A model generated the notes under the pieces. That model was not told the DNA's origin. It was given only the letters and a program-made list of their open reading frames with translations, and ran no database searches. A stretch of 64,000 nucleotides of DNA from JAJDUF01 sp965238265. Its GTDB lineage: Bacteria; Chloroflexota; UBA11872; UBA12225; JAJDUF01. The stretch lies in NCBI GenBank assembly GCA_965238265.1, contig OZ250185.1, positions 2,790,001 through 2,854,000 on the forward strand. The letters are read 5' to 3'. Of this stretch, positions 48,201 to 55,847 are shown one piece after another (within the stretch, counting starts at the first letter, position 1; every line of letters begins with the position of its first letter). Made by a program: the position numbers and the translations under genes.

Positions 48201-48786
48201 ATGGTTGGCGCCCATGGTGCGCCACGGCGTCTCCACGGTCCAGGCTGCCTGGGCCATGACAGTCGGCTGTCCAACCAGAGACCTTTCGGTCAAGATCGCC
48301 GAAGCGTTCGCCGAGGTAAATGTTCACGGTGCGTACGCGGATTTTATCGAATGGTTCTCTTCTCTGACATCCGAGGACTTTATCTTGGCGATGGACGCAA
48401 CCCCGGACGAAGCCAAGTTGCTCGTTAGTCGTGCCGCGGCACTGGTGCCAAACGGCGACCGCATTGCCGAACAGCTCAGAAACGATACTTCGGTTTTTGT
48501 GGGCAATGTCGTCGGATTGGAATATCACGGCCGTTCGTCTCGTTTGCCGGCGGTGGGACCGGGTGACTCCGTCACATTGACAAGGGACCACCAGAACCTC
48601 TACGACACGAACGCCATCGTCGTAATCCACGAATCCGGTGAGTTGGGATATTTACCCAGATTCGTCGCCCGTCTAATCGCTCCACAAATGGACGCGGGTT
48701 ATACATTCGGTGCGTTCGTCAAAGAGATCGAACGCGGAACCAGTCCCAGAGTGGAAGTGTCGATTTGGCAGACTCAGGGAAACTGA
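45274..48786 (+). CDS. HamB-like DExH-box helicase with C-terminal HIRAN domain
   Basis: The 1170-residue protein has a helical N-terminal region of about 300 residues. A superfamily 2 helicase core follows: M-P-T-S-A-G-K330-T (motif I), V-L-D429-E-G-H432 (motif II), F-L-S464-A-V (motif III), G-V-H-H-G-G and G-T-L-A-Q-G-V-N-L-P (motifs IV-V region), and N-T-A-G-R-A-G-R719 (motif VI). A long helical part (about 740-1060) leads to a HIRAN domain (about 1072-1165): G-N-V-V-G-L-E-Y, then L-T-R-D-H-Q-N-L-Y-D-T-N-A-I-V-V and G-E-L-G-Y-L-P-R. HIRAN domains in eukaryotic HLTF/Rad5 bind DNA 3' ends. This suggests a damaged- or phage-DNA sensor. Translation is coupled to the nuclease gene. Confidence 0.8.
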   Translation: MTPEALLARAREDLVGIQSDRSYRYNWAQLRSKRLLTSISPDSVTGIEYRYSVPDVVRRTTGIVQRALRLEANEALGEETAQSLRLAAEVFEYLAELEEGPNRETSVLLAAGLFQLAGYAANSTCIARGIEPDTPPREFTFGAEARLLDWGIHQVLQRRFVGLLHGAKEARSRYQMDEDDFIEQLRYHDAPSEAAFALLVAQLTADALEQLSFHVLTGAAFDPFLKTSEDLREISLAIGDQASLLKIDVLTAIGRRLSRTSVWTELSSQIAHDALWRRYAMLSGRGRGASALEARSGAELWESQIKALRAGLLSDSNRGLAVRMPTSAGKTRIAELAILDTLSRVPKPQAVYVAPFNALADEVETAMSGIFADLGFRVSSVLGNYYDIDDLEGSLVDSSDLLIITPEKLTLLLRTRPRHFENVGLVVLDEGHIIDSNDRGIGYEILLTRLRQRLPGDARFLFLSAVISDGNAADFAEWLCGDRGSVATSEWRPAQRFDGIFTATTNQIVYPFDRADTGGFQVPFVPRVVEPRTYIDYTLKTRRPKDVQFPSNSRGEVTAELAVRFASEGPVIVFTTQPRWAESCATAIQRALQLRRQTQGVDIPKPFRDVSDLPHPLNSRVVAESWLGPDANVVKALDEGVGVHHGGLPEAVRRAIESDFRAGLFPVLTATGTLAQGVNLPAKTVVIHTLHQYDAGADEGDDQRVSLVDFWNTAGRAGRAGAETQGHVIVVTMNNREASRARRYLSQQIPPVRGQLYELLQSLIEDRLTHEEFRANLDSDLLVTLVEETVGTEAEAQFRSLIGDSFVSIQARSTTQTTEKLVEAGVETIREIRAEVPDQLRREAFALTGLDVASCRVIEQRILQDADAVQSLLTEDLTQAQDIVLMVHQTIGGLNSLSPKDDTIENLEDVIQDWLGQIPMPEIIATYLPGGADVNRFQREVVSDYFGYRLPWGIASFIRIADSALQIGDDISTTAQWLAPMVRHGVSTVQAAWAMTVGCPTRDLSVKIAEAFAEVNVHGAYADFIEWFSSLTSEDFILAMDATPDEAKLLVSRAAALVPNGDRIAEQLRNDTSVFVGNVVGLEYHGRSSRLPAVGPGDSVTLTRDHQNLYDTNAIVVIHESGELGYLPRFVARLIAPQMDAGYTFGAFVKEIERGTSPRVEVSIWQTQGN

Positions 48787-48819
48787 TTTACATCGACCGT
48801 GACAATTTCCAACAAGTTG

Positions 48820-49200
48820 TTCAGCAAAAGGTTGGAGGTGCTTGAGCAGTCGGGGGGCTCCGAGGTGGTCGGACTGGGGATGGCGAGGAGGCCGTGGCTC
48901 AGGTGAGGGAATTGAGGCCGGACGTGGTTATTTTGGACACCTGATGCCGGCGAAGGACGGGATTGCAGCCTGCTGGGAGATAGCGGCATCGCTGCCGCGG
49001 GTGATGGTCATCGCTTCCAACAAGCACAACGCCATCTTGGAGGCGGTGAACGCCGGGGCTACCGGATACCTGAAGAAGCATTTGGGCAATGAGATGCTGC
49101 TGTCCACGGTTCGGGACGTGGCCGCCGGCGAATTCAGGGTGCAGCGGGAGGCAGCCAGGAATCCGGCTTACCTACACTTCCAGAAGAAACCTAATCACGA
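48820..49200 (+). pseudogene. NarL/LuxR-type response regulator, decayed
   Basis: Pieces of a receiver domain lie in successive frames: L-E-Q-S-G-G-S-E-V-V-G-L, then G-D-G-E-E-A-V-A-Q-V-R-E-L-R-P-D-V-V-I-L-D-T, then M-P-A-K-D-G-I and V-N-A-G-A-T-G-Y-L-K-K. Two breaks fit single-base losses, one in CTGGGGATGG (about 48876) and one in GACACCTGATG (about 48938). The N-terminal strand with its acidic pocket and the C-terminal helix-turn-helix are missing. It directly borders the defence island, so the island's insertion may have removed its 5' end. Confidence 0.75.
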
Positions 49201-49257
49201 AGGTTCCCGATCTGTCCAGTTTGGTGGGCCAGGGGGGATCCCGCGTGGAGAGTCGTC

Positions 49258-49290
49258 CCTACCCCAGTCAGGAGGGGGCCGGGGGGTGAG
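49258..49290. repeat. C-rich/G-rich repeat (half unit)
   Basis: CCCTACCCCAGTCAGGAGGG followed by GGCCGGGGGGTGAGG, a copy of the 55933-type repeat with a diverged left arm, just upstream of the peptidase gene. Confidence 0.55.
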
Positions 49291-49308
49291 GCCGGTCCGT
49301 AGATTGCC

Positions 49309-50130
49309 ATGAGAAATGACAGCCCCAAAATCTACGTCGTCGCCGACAGCGAAGGCCCCACCGGCGTCGCCGAGTATTGGGCCAGAAATCTCCCCTCCAC
49401 CAGCCCGCGCCTGCGGCCCTTCCGCGAGCTGCTGGCCGGCGATGTCAACGCTGCCGTCCGCGGCTGCTTCGACGCCGGCGCCGCCGCAGTGGTCGTCAAG
49501 GACGACGGCTTTCGCGACCGGAACATCCTCCCGGAGCTGCTCGACCCGCGAGCGCAACTCATCCTCTCCGGCGGACCGCTGCTCAACGGTCTGAATAGCC
49601 ATTTCGCCGGGGTGATGCTGGTCGGCTTCCACGCGATGGAAGGCGCCACGGACGCCGTGCTCGCCCACACCTGGTCGAGCGCCCGTCGCCGTCGCTACTG
49701 GTTCAATGGCCGGGAAGGCGGCGAGCTGGCCGCCTACGCCATCGCGGCCGGCCACGATCACGGCGTACCGATCATCATGGCCACCGGCTGTACCGGCCTG
49801 TGCCGGGAAGCGCACGCCTGGCTCGGCCAAGACCTCGTGACCGTTCCCGTCAAGCAGCCACTCCCCGACGGGACGGCAGACCTCTTCCCCGCCGCGGACA
49901 CGCACCCCCAAATCCGGGCCGGCGCCCGCGCGGCCGTCGAACGCGCACACCACCACCGACCGTACTGCACCCGCTTCCCATTGGCCGTCCGCTTGCAGCT
50001 CACCGATCCCGAAATAACCACCGGCTATGTCGCCTGGCGCCGGCAGCACAAACCCGACTGGCCCGCCCACCGCACCGGCGCCCGCACCCTCGAGGCCTCG
50101 CTACACACCACCGACCACCTCGTCCTGTGA
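49309..50130 (+). CDS. M55 family D-aminopeptidase-like metallopeptidase
   Basis: The protein resembles DppA: V-V-A-D-S-E-G-P-T-G-V-A (metal-binding D-x-E), G-D-V-N-A-A-V-R-G-C-F-D-A-G-A, V-G-F-H-A-M-E-G (ligand His), A-H-T and N-G-R-E-G-G-E. The usual D-x-H after the second strand reads K-D-D-G, so one zinc-ligand position may be altered. M55 enzymes cleave N-terminal D-amino acids from peptides. At 273 residues it is of family length. The C-terminal 30 residues are His/Arg-rich. No peptide transporter adjoins. Confidence 0.78.
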   Translation: MRNDSPKIYVVADSEGPTGVAEYWARNLPSTSPRLRPFRELLAGDVNAAVRGCFDAGAAAVVVKDDGFRDRNILPELLDPRAQLILSGGPLLNGLNSHFAGVMLVGFHAMEGATDAVLAHTWSSARRRRYWFNGREGGELAAYAIAAGHDHGVPIIMATGCTGLCREAHAWLGQDLVTVPVKQPLPDGTADLFPAADTHPQIRAGARAAVERAHHHRPYCTRFPLAVRLQLTDPEITTGYVAWRRQHKPDWPAHRTGARTLEASLHTTDHLVL

Positions 50131-50210
50131 CACCGCGCCTCACCCTCTGTGGCTCCAACAGACTCCCCTCTCTATGTGCTCGACGCTGGGGAATGGGGAG
50201 TCCGCCGTCC

Positions 50211-50237
50211 GTCATTCCCGCGTGCGCGGGAATCCAC
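50211..50237. repeat. ATTCCCGCGTGCGCGGGAAT palindrome
   Basis: Perfect arms ATTCCCGCG/CGCGGGAAT around TG. Same family as 1417 and 9236. It lies between two convergent genes. Confidence 0.7.
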
Positions 50238-50288
50238 GTCCCCCTGCGTAGCGGGGCGGCCATAGGGGGCCTGTACCATCTATGGCCC

Positions 50289-51509
50289 TCATTCCGCCCG
50301 TGTCGCCCCGACGCCCAAGCTGTAGGGCGAACGGGTGAGGCTGGGCGCCGGGAACAGGCGCGTCAGCAGCGCCTCGGCGTCCTCGAACGGCTCTGCCCCA
50401 TACTGCTGCGCGAATTCCGCGTGCAGCTGCCGTTCCAGCTCCGTCGGCTCGCGCAGCGGCAGGTCCAGCCGGCGGCCCCCTTGCCGGGACGATTCGCGGA
50501 TCGCAATGAGCAGTTCCAGGTCGGTACGCGCGGAGGCCCCGTAGACCGCCGGCCGGCCCTCGACTATCGAGCGGTGCAGGCCCAGCCAGGTATCCGCGCG
50601 GGCGATGTCGTCCGCGCTGGGCAGCGCATACTGCCGGTAGGGGTTGTGCCAGGTCAGCGGTGGCTCGGTCGCCAGTTGGGCGTGGGTAATCGTTTCGCTG
50701 CCGTCCGCAGTGGTACCAAGCACCGTCTCAATCGGCAGCCGGCGACCACGCCGCGATCGGCTATCTTTCCACAACACCACCTCATTGCCGGCAATCACCC
50801 CCTGCGTGCCGACGACTTCCCACTCGTTGCCGTGGGTGGTACCAATCGGCCACTGGTACACGCCGCGCTCACCACCGGCGAACTCGATGACGCCAAGCTC
50901 CCAGGTGCGCTGCGTGCGCGTGTGCCCGTCCACCTCGACGAACGGCTGGACCGCGACGGGCGCACTCACACCCCAAACGCCGGCCGGCCGGCTGGCGATG
51001 AAGCGGCGCATGGCGGCCATGCCGTGATAGCTGCCGGAGGTGTACCAGAGGTGGACTTGGGTCACTTGGCCGAGCAGTCCTTGCTCGACCACGAGCCGTT
51101 TGAGCCGTTCGTGGGGCCAGCGCCAGACGTTCTCGGAGACTTCGAGCAAGACGTTGTGCCGTTGGGCGGCTGCCAGCATGTGATCGGCCATCGCCAGCGT
51201 GGTAGCGATGGGCGTTTCCGTGATGATATGCGCGCCGCGCGCTGCGGCGACGGCCGTGACCAAGTGGTGAGCGTCGGGTGGCACCACCACGCCCACGACC
51301 TCTGGGCTTACCGCGTCGAGCAGGGCAACCGGATGCTCGAAAGCCGGTACGCCGTAGGTCTCGGTAGCCCACTGCCGGCGTTCCTCGCGGGCATCGCACA
51401 CGCCAACCAAGCGGAAATGCTGGTGTAGCGCGCTGACCGTAGCCAGATGCGTGGCGCCGCGATTGCCGGCCCCGATAATGGCAGCAGTAAGCGTTGGCCC
51501 CTCCGTCAC
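50289..51509 (-). CDS. Gfo/Idh/MocA family protein with altered catalytic motif
   Basis: The Rossmann site A-I-I-G-A-G-N-R-G and overall 406-residue length fit the family. At the position of the catalytic E-K-P the sequence is T-E98-T99-P-I-A-T-T: the Lys that normally binds cofactor and substrate is Thr. The later domain has W-E-V-V-G-T-Q-G and a conserved W-P-I-G-T segment. It may be an inactive or differently acting relative, for example with a scaffolding role, or a dehydrogenase using another base. It has no sugar-operon neighbours. Confidence 0.82.
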   Translation of the reverse strand: MTEGPTLTAAIIGAGNRGATHLATVSALHQHFRLVGVCDAREERRQWATETYGVPAFEHPVALLDAVSPEVVGVVVPPDAHHLVTAVAAARGAHIITETPIATTLAMADHMLAAAQRHNVLLEVSENVWRWPHERLKRLVVEQGLLGQVTQVHLWYTSGSYHGMAAMRRFIASRPAGVWGVSAPVAVQPFVEVDGHTRTQRTWELGVIEFAGGERGVYQWPIGTTHGNEWEVVGTQGVIAGNEVVLWKDSRSRRGRRLPIETVLGTTADGSETITHAQLATEPPLTWHNPYRQYALPSADDIARADTWLGLHRSIVEGRPAVYGASARTDLELLIAIRESSRQGGRRLDLPLREPTELERQLHAEFAQQYGAEPFEDAEALLTRLFPAPSLTRSPYSLGVGATRAE

Positions 51510-51607
51510 ACGCCCTCCTCCCCGGCAGTGATGCGCATGGTAGCAGAAACATCTGGCGCGTCGCGTCAGTGTAAAATAACTAGGATGGGAGGTTTTAGGC
51601 TGGCGAG

Positions 51608-52225
51608 ATGGTGAACAGTGATGCCGGAGGACTGACAGAGCAGCAATTCAGTGAACTGCTGGCACCTGGCTATGAACGATACGGAGTAGAGTTCAAGGGG
51701 CCGGGTTGCTGCGATGACAAGCAGTTTCTGGTGCAGGTAGCACGCGCCGTCCTCGGTATGGCGAATCGGCGCGATGGCGGCTTGGTGATTATTGGTGTAG
51801 ATGACGACGGCAATGCGGTGGGGCTGCCTGAAGACCAACTAGCCACCTGGGATTATGATGCCGTCGCTTCATCATTGGCCGTGTATGCAGACCCCTATGT
51901 GAGCTTTGAGTTGCAGGTGCTGACATACGACGGTCGCAGCTTCGTGATCCTGCACGTTGCAGAGTTCGAGGAGATCCCGGTTCTGTGCAAGCGGGACTAC
52001 CCAGATGTGCTGCGGAAGGGTGCATGCTACGTCAGGACGCGCCGCATGCCTGAGACGAGCGAGATACCGTCACAAACGGAGATGCGTGAGTTGCTGGAGC
52101 TTGCCGTTGACAAGGGAGTCCGCAAATTCATCGAGCGGGCACACGCTACCGGTCTGCTCACTCCAGGCCCGGTACCACCTACAGATCAAGAGCGTTTTGA
52201 GGAGCAGTTGGAGGGCTTGAGATGA
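51608..52225 (+). CDS. AlbA_2 (Schlafen-type) domain protein
   Basis: The N-terminal domain has Y-G-V-E-F-K-G-P-G, then Q-V-A-R-A-V-L-G-M-A-N-R-R-D-G-G-L-V-I-I-G-V-D-D-D-G. This is the AlbA_2/Schlafen-AAA-like pattern, with the acidic E-F-K and the Gly-rich I-G-V-D-D strand. The usual following helix-turn-helix is replaced by a helical tail ending E-R-F-E-E-Q-L-E-G-L-R. Relatives act in nucleic-acid binding or RNA cleavage, some in phage defence. Its stop overlaps the next gene's ATG (ATGA), so the two proteins are probably made together. Confidence 0.8.
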   Translation: MVNSDAGGLTEQQFSELLAPGYERYGVEFKGPGCCDDKQFLVQVARAVLGMANRRDGGLVIIGVDDDGNAVGLPEDQLATWDYDAVASSLAVYADPYVSFELQVLTYDGRSFVILHVAEFEEIPVLCKRDYPDVLRKGACYVRTRRMPETSEIPSQTEMRELLELAVDKGVRKFIERAHATGLLTPGPVPPTDQERFEEQLEGLR

Positions 52226-52911
52226 GCGAGCTACTGGACAAGATACGCTCACGTGGTCATTGGCAGGTCGTCATCCGGCCACATACGTTTGACGAGCAGC
52301 GAATTCCCGACCTTTCTGACCTCTACCCCATCCTACAGCGGTGCTCGGTGCAGTTGCGAGGCTGGAATTTCCCACATCTGGACTATCGTACGCAACCTCA
52401 TAGAGACATCGACTGGATAAGCCAGGAATTCCAGTGGATGGAATATCATTACCTAGAGCTATGGCGCTTCTATCGGAGCGGCCAGTTCATCCACATCGCC
52501 GGCATAAGCAGCGACTGGTACAACCAATCACACCCAAAAACTTTCCTGGAGATTTGCGATACCATTTTTCGATTCACCGAGATCTTCGAGTTTGCGGCAC
52601 GGCTGGCGTTTACCGCCGCCAGCGACGACTTCATGCATGTCAGCATTACCCTAAGCGGCCTCAAGGACCGTGACCTGCGGCTCGAGGAGCCTGACGGTAT
52701 ATGGCGCGATACACCCTATCAGGCGAAGATTACGGAGTACCCTTACTCGGTGAACGTGCCCAGGGCCGAGTTGATCGCTAGGCCCAACGAGTTGGCCCTA
52801 GCGGCCGCAGGTGAGTTGTTCAAGCGCTTCAATTGGGACCCGCCACCAGGGGTGCTTCGTGGCTGGCAGGAGCGGTTACAGCAAATACGCGCAACGATGT
52901 GGAGTGCGTAA
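52222..52911 (+). CDS. Partner of the AlbA_2 protein, unknown function
   Basis: The 229-residue protein begins D-K-I-R-S-R-G-H-W-Q-V-V-I-R-P and continues W-M-E-Y-H-Y-L-E-L-W-R-F-Y-R-S-G-Q-F. I recognise no domain with confidence. It is a soluble mixed alpha/beta protein rich in aromatic residues. Tight coupling to the AlbA_2 gene suggests a two-component module, possibly sensor-effector. GC is lower than in flanking genes. Confidence 0.6.
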   Translation: MSELLDKIRSRGHWQVVIRPHTFDEQRIPDLSDLYPILQRCSVQLRGWNFPHLDYRTQPHRDIDWISQEFQWMEYHYLELWRFYRSGQFIHIAGISSDWYNQSHPKTFLEICDTIFRFTEIFEFAARLAFTAASDDFMHVSITLSGLKDRDLRLEEPDGIWRDTPYQAKITEYPYSVNVPRAELIARPNELALAAAGELFKRFNWDPPPGVLRGWQERLQQIRATMWSA

Positions 52912-52967
52912 CGCGCTCGGTCGTGCGTACCCGCCGGGACCCTCGCGCAACCGCGCCCTAGGCCGCG

Positions 52968-54065
52968 CTACACCGTCGGCAGCGGGGCCAGGCTGACCAG
53001 CGGCGCCCAATGGGTCGCGTCGTCCGCGTCTGCCACTTGGGCCGCCGGCCCGCGCCACTCGCTCGGAAAGAGGTGCGCCGCGGTCGTCTCGATGACCCGC
53101 ACAACCGTACCGGCCTGCGGGCCGCCGAGAATTACGGCATCGCTCCGAGGCTCCAGCGCCGGCGGGCCGATGTGCTCGGCAGTAGCCTCGGCGGCCGGGC
53201 CGGTCAACAGCAGCTCCGGCGAGCCGCTCCGGTCGGCCCCGGCGATTCCTACGGTCGTACCCGCGAAGGGCCGCAGGGCCTCCAGGAGCGCGGCGGGGAG
53301 CATGGGCGCGAGGTGTCCGTAGAGGAGCAGCGTCGGCACGGTGGGAGCCGCCGCCGCCTCTAGGGTGGCGCTGTGCGGGTCGGCGCTTGGCCGGAGAGCC
53401 GTACTGCCCGACGCGACTATGCCCGCAGCGCGATGCTCGGCTGCGGCTGCCAGGAGGTCGGCGGTCGCCGCGCCGCGCCAGAAAACCACCGCCTCTTCCC
53501 AGTCGGCCCAGTCTTCGGCCACAATGGGAGGGTCCGGTTCTTCCCAGAGGACGAGCGGTCCCCAGGCAGACGCACCGTTGCTCCACGCGCTGGCGATGGC
53601 CAGGCCAGGCGCAGCGAGCACTACCGCCGGCACCGGTGCCTCCTCCAGGGCGGTGACTGTCCCATACACCAGCGCCGGCAGCGGCCTGGCGCCAGCGTCC
53701 GCGTGTGGGTGGATGATGACGGTGCCGGTGTCCCGCGAAACGAAGGCCACGTGGCCGGCTTGCGGCGCCGTCACCGTCTGCCGCTGCATCCCGAAGAGAC
53801 TGACTCGCTCGGCCAAGACGGCCCCCACCGCGACGGTCTGCCCGGCCTCGACGGTCAGGTGCTCGGCCACGTGAGCCGGGCCGATACCCAGCTCTGCGCT
53901 GAGGGAGAGCGCCACCGGAGCCGCTGCGACCGGGACGTGGGCGAGGGGGGTTGCCGGTTCTACCTGTTGTCCGACGGCAACCGCGATTTCGGCCTCCGGT
54001 GGCAAGGCCACGCGGCGAGTCAGCGGTCCGACTTCCCAGGCGGCGCCCGGCGGCTGTCCATTCAT
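52968..54065 (-). CDS. Hypothetical protein with biotinyl/lipoyl-like N-terminus, partner of MutL-like protein
   Basis: The first 130 residues contain two hammerhead-like stretches (V-A-V-G-Q-Q-V-E-P-A-T-P-L; V-E-A-G-Q-T-V-A-V-G-A-V-L-A), then V-T-A-P-Q-A-G-H-V-A-F-V, recalling biotinyl/lipoyl folds, but no modifiable Lys is at the turn. The remainder is Ala/Pro-rich alpha/beta. It lies downstream of the MutL-like gene on the same strand, and such pairs recur in Chloroflexota by my recollection. Function not established. Confidence 0.6.
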   Translation of the reverse strand: MNGQPPGAAWEVGPLTRRVALPPEAEIAVAVGQQVEPATPLAHVPVAAAPVALSLSAELGIGPAHVAEHLTVEAGQTVAVGAVLAERVSLFGMQRQTVTAPQAGHVAFVSRDTGTVIIHPHADAGARPLPALVYGTVTALEEAPVPAVVLAAPGLAIASAWSNGASAWGPLVLWEEPDPPIVAEDWADWEEAVVFWRGAATADLLAAAAEHRAAGIVASGSTALRPSADPHSATLEAAAAPTVPTLLLYGHLAPMLPAALLEALRPFAGTTVGIAGADRSGSPELLLTGPAAEATAEHIGPPALEPRSDAVILGGPQAGTVVRVIETTAAHLFPSEWRGPAAQVADADDATHWAPLVSLAPLPTV

Positions 54066-54095
54066 AGCCCTAGCCCATCAACCGCTGCCTGAATC

Positions 54096-54123
54096 GTAGG
54101 GGCGCAACATGTTGCGCCCCTAC
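54096..54123. repeat. GTAGGGGCGC-AACATGTT-GCGCCCCTAC palindrome
   Basis: A perfect 28-base palindrome between the MutL-like gene and its partner. Same unit as 13351-13374. It overlaps the stop codon region of the MutL-like gene. Confidence 0.85.
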
Positions 54124-55847
54124 ACGGTAGCTGGCTCCATCTCACGAGCGGCGATAAACTCCAGTGGAGGGTAGGCTCCGGTGGACTGGAACCAATCGAG
54201 TATCCACGCTTGCCGGTGGTCCGCGCGCGCGGGCAGCTCTAAGGGGCGGCCGCGGGCGTCCACGATGATGCCCACTGCGCCGCCCTCAATCTCGAAACGC
54301 GGCGTCGCCGCATTGCCCGCACCAACTCCTATGTCGAGGCCCTGCTCCGGCCGGAGCGTGAGCGCGGCGTGCTCTCCCGGTAGCAGCGGGACCACGGCGA
54401 GCGAACCGTATGGCACCTCAGTCGTGACCGGGGCGCGGTCGGCATAGGCGACCTCGACCGTGATCGCCGTCTGGCCGGCGCGGCCACGGCCTACCGGCGC
54501 CACGACCAAACCGGCGTTCAGGACGGCATCGCGCTCCAGCAGGGACGCGACCGGTTCCTCCAACGGTGAGCCTAACACCCCGAGGAGCGGCAAGCCTCCG
54601 GCGCGGTCAACGGCGAGGTGGGTAAGGCCCTCCGGCTGGAGCGCATCCAGCAGGATGAGCAATGCCTGCATCATGCGGGGAGTCTGGGCCAGCACACTGC
54701 CCCCGGCGATGAGCAGGTCCATCGGACGGTCGGCTGCTCCTGGCCCATCGCCAGCGTACCCTTGTGCGTCGAGTGCCAGTAGATGGATCTGCTCCCGCAG
54801 AAAGGCATGTTCGATCAGCAGCTCTTCCCGCGTCGTCGCCGGGCAGTTCGGATAGGTCCGGCGCAGCGTTGCCAGCTCGTCGAGCCGTTCGACGGGTACG
54901 TCGGTCGGAAGCCAGCGGAGCACCGCTTCTGCCCCGACCTCCCGCAGGATGGTCGTTGGTCCAAGCCGTCCGCCCAAGTCCACGCACACATGCTGCGTTG
55001 ATTCATCAAGTGAGGACGCATAGATGGCGCCGTGGCTGACGCTGATGTCCATAACGTAGGCGTCCAGCTCATAGCGACGAGCCAGCAACCGGCTGCCACG
55101 TGCGGTCGCCTGGATGGATGACGACAGGGGGGAGGTTGTCTCCGGCTCAGGCGGCAGCCGGCGGATGCCGTCCCGATGGAGCGCCGCCTCGGCCCGATGG
55201 CGCTGCAAGCTGCTCACGCTCCCGATCAGTTGATCGCCATTCGTCGCCGGGGCAGCGCCAGGCGGCAGGATCGGCCCCAGCGCTTGGGTCACGGCATCGA
55301 GCGCCGCCGGAATGTCACCTACGACGACCGGAACCGGCCGCGACGGTCCCGGCGTACCGTGAGCCAACAGCTCGGCCACGGCTTGAATCGGGAGCCATTC
55401 CTGGTGACGACCGGAGCACAGCAAGATCACGATGTCGGCCGGGACGGTGTGCAGGTATTCGGCCACACTGGTCAGCGATGGAGCGTGGCGATCACTCATA
55501 TAGAGTGGTTCGAGCAGATGGACACCGGTCTCACTGAGCGCCGCCAACGTATACGCGGCGACCTGATCGGCTCGCGGAGCCACCACCAGCGTGCGCGGCG
55601 CCGCCGGTCGATTCGTGAGGAGGTGGGTCGCTGCGGAGGGCGCCTCGGGGTCCGTGCCGAGCTGCAAGACTTGCTCGATGGCGGTGGCCACGGCTGCCGC
55701 CACGGCCGAGGGCACGGCCGGGTGGGGCACCGGCACGCTGACACGCGCCACCATGCGTCGCTCGCCCTCGACTTGCTCCAGGACGAACGCCCGCACTGTG
55801 GACGTATCCAGGTCTACAATGAGCGCCGGTGGCTCCTCTGTGGACAC
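54120..55847 (-). CDS. MutL/GlmL-like protein (glutamate mutase L family)
   Basis: The 575-residue protein belongs to the ASKHA-type MutL family associated with B12-dependent mutases. It opens I-V-D-L-D-T-S-T-V-R-A-F-V (phosphate-binding), has V-D-L-G-G-R-L-G-P-T-T-I in the middle and L-I-A-G-G-S-V-L-A-Q-T-P-R-M-M-Q-A toward the C-terminus. GlmL-type proteins are thought to act as reactivating chaperones for glutamate mutase. No mutase subunits are in the window. This MutL is unrelated to mismatch-repair MutL. The GTG start at 55847 is followed by T-E-E-P-P. Confidence 0.78.
   Translation of the reverse strand: MSTEEPPALIVDLDTSTVRAFVLEQVEGERRMVARVSVPVPHPAVPSAVAAAVATAIEQVLQLGTDPEAPSAATHLLTNRPAAPRTLVVAPRADQVAAYTLAALSETGVHLLEPLYMSDRHAPSLTSVAEYLHTVPADIVILLCSGRHQEWLPIQAVAELLAHGTPGPSRPVPVVVGDIPAALDAVTQALGPILPPGAAPATNGDQLIGSVSSLQRHRAEAALHRDGIRRLPPEPETTSPLSSSIQATARGSRLLARRYELDAYVMDISVSHGAIYASSLDESTQHVCVDLGGRLGPTTILREVGAEAVLRWLPTDVPVERLDELATLRRTYPNCPATTREELLIEHAFLREQIHLLALDAQGYAGDGPGAADRPMDLLIAGGSVLAQTPRMMQALLILLDALQPEGLTHLAVDRAGGLPLLGVLGSPLEEPVASLLERDAVLNAGLVVAPVGRGRAGQTAITVEVAYADRAPVTTEVPYGSLAVVPLLPGEHAALTLRPEQGLDIGVGAGNAATPRFEIEGGAVGIIVDARGRPLELPARADHRQAWILDWFQSTGAYPPLEFIAAREMEPATV

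Noticed and set aside
49800..51428. A 542-codon open frame on the plus strand
   Set aside because: It is antisense to the Gfo/Idh/MocA gene and overlaps the M55 gene in another frame; composition is Arg/Gly-rich shadow sequence with no domain.
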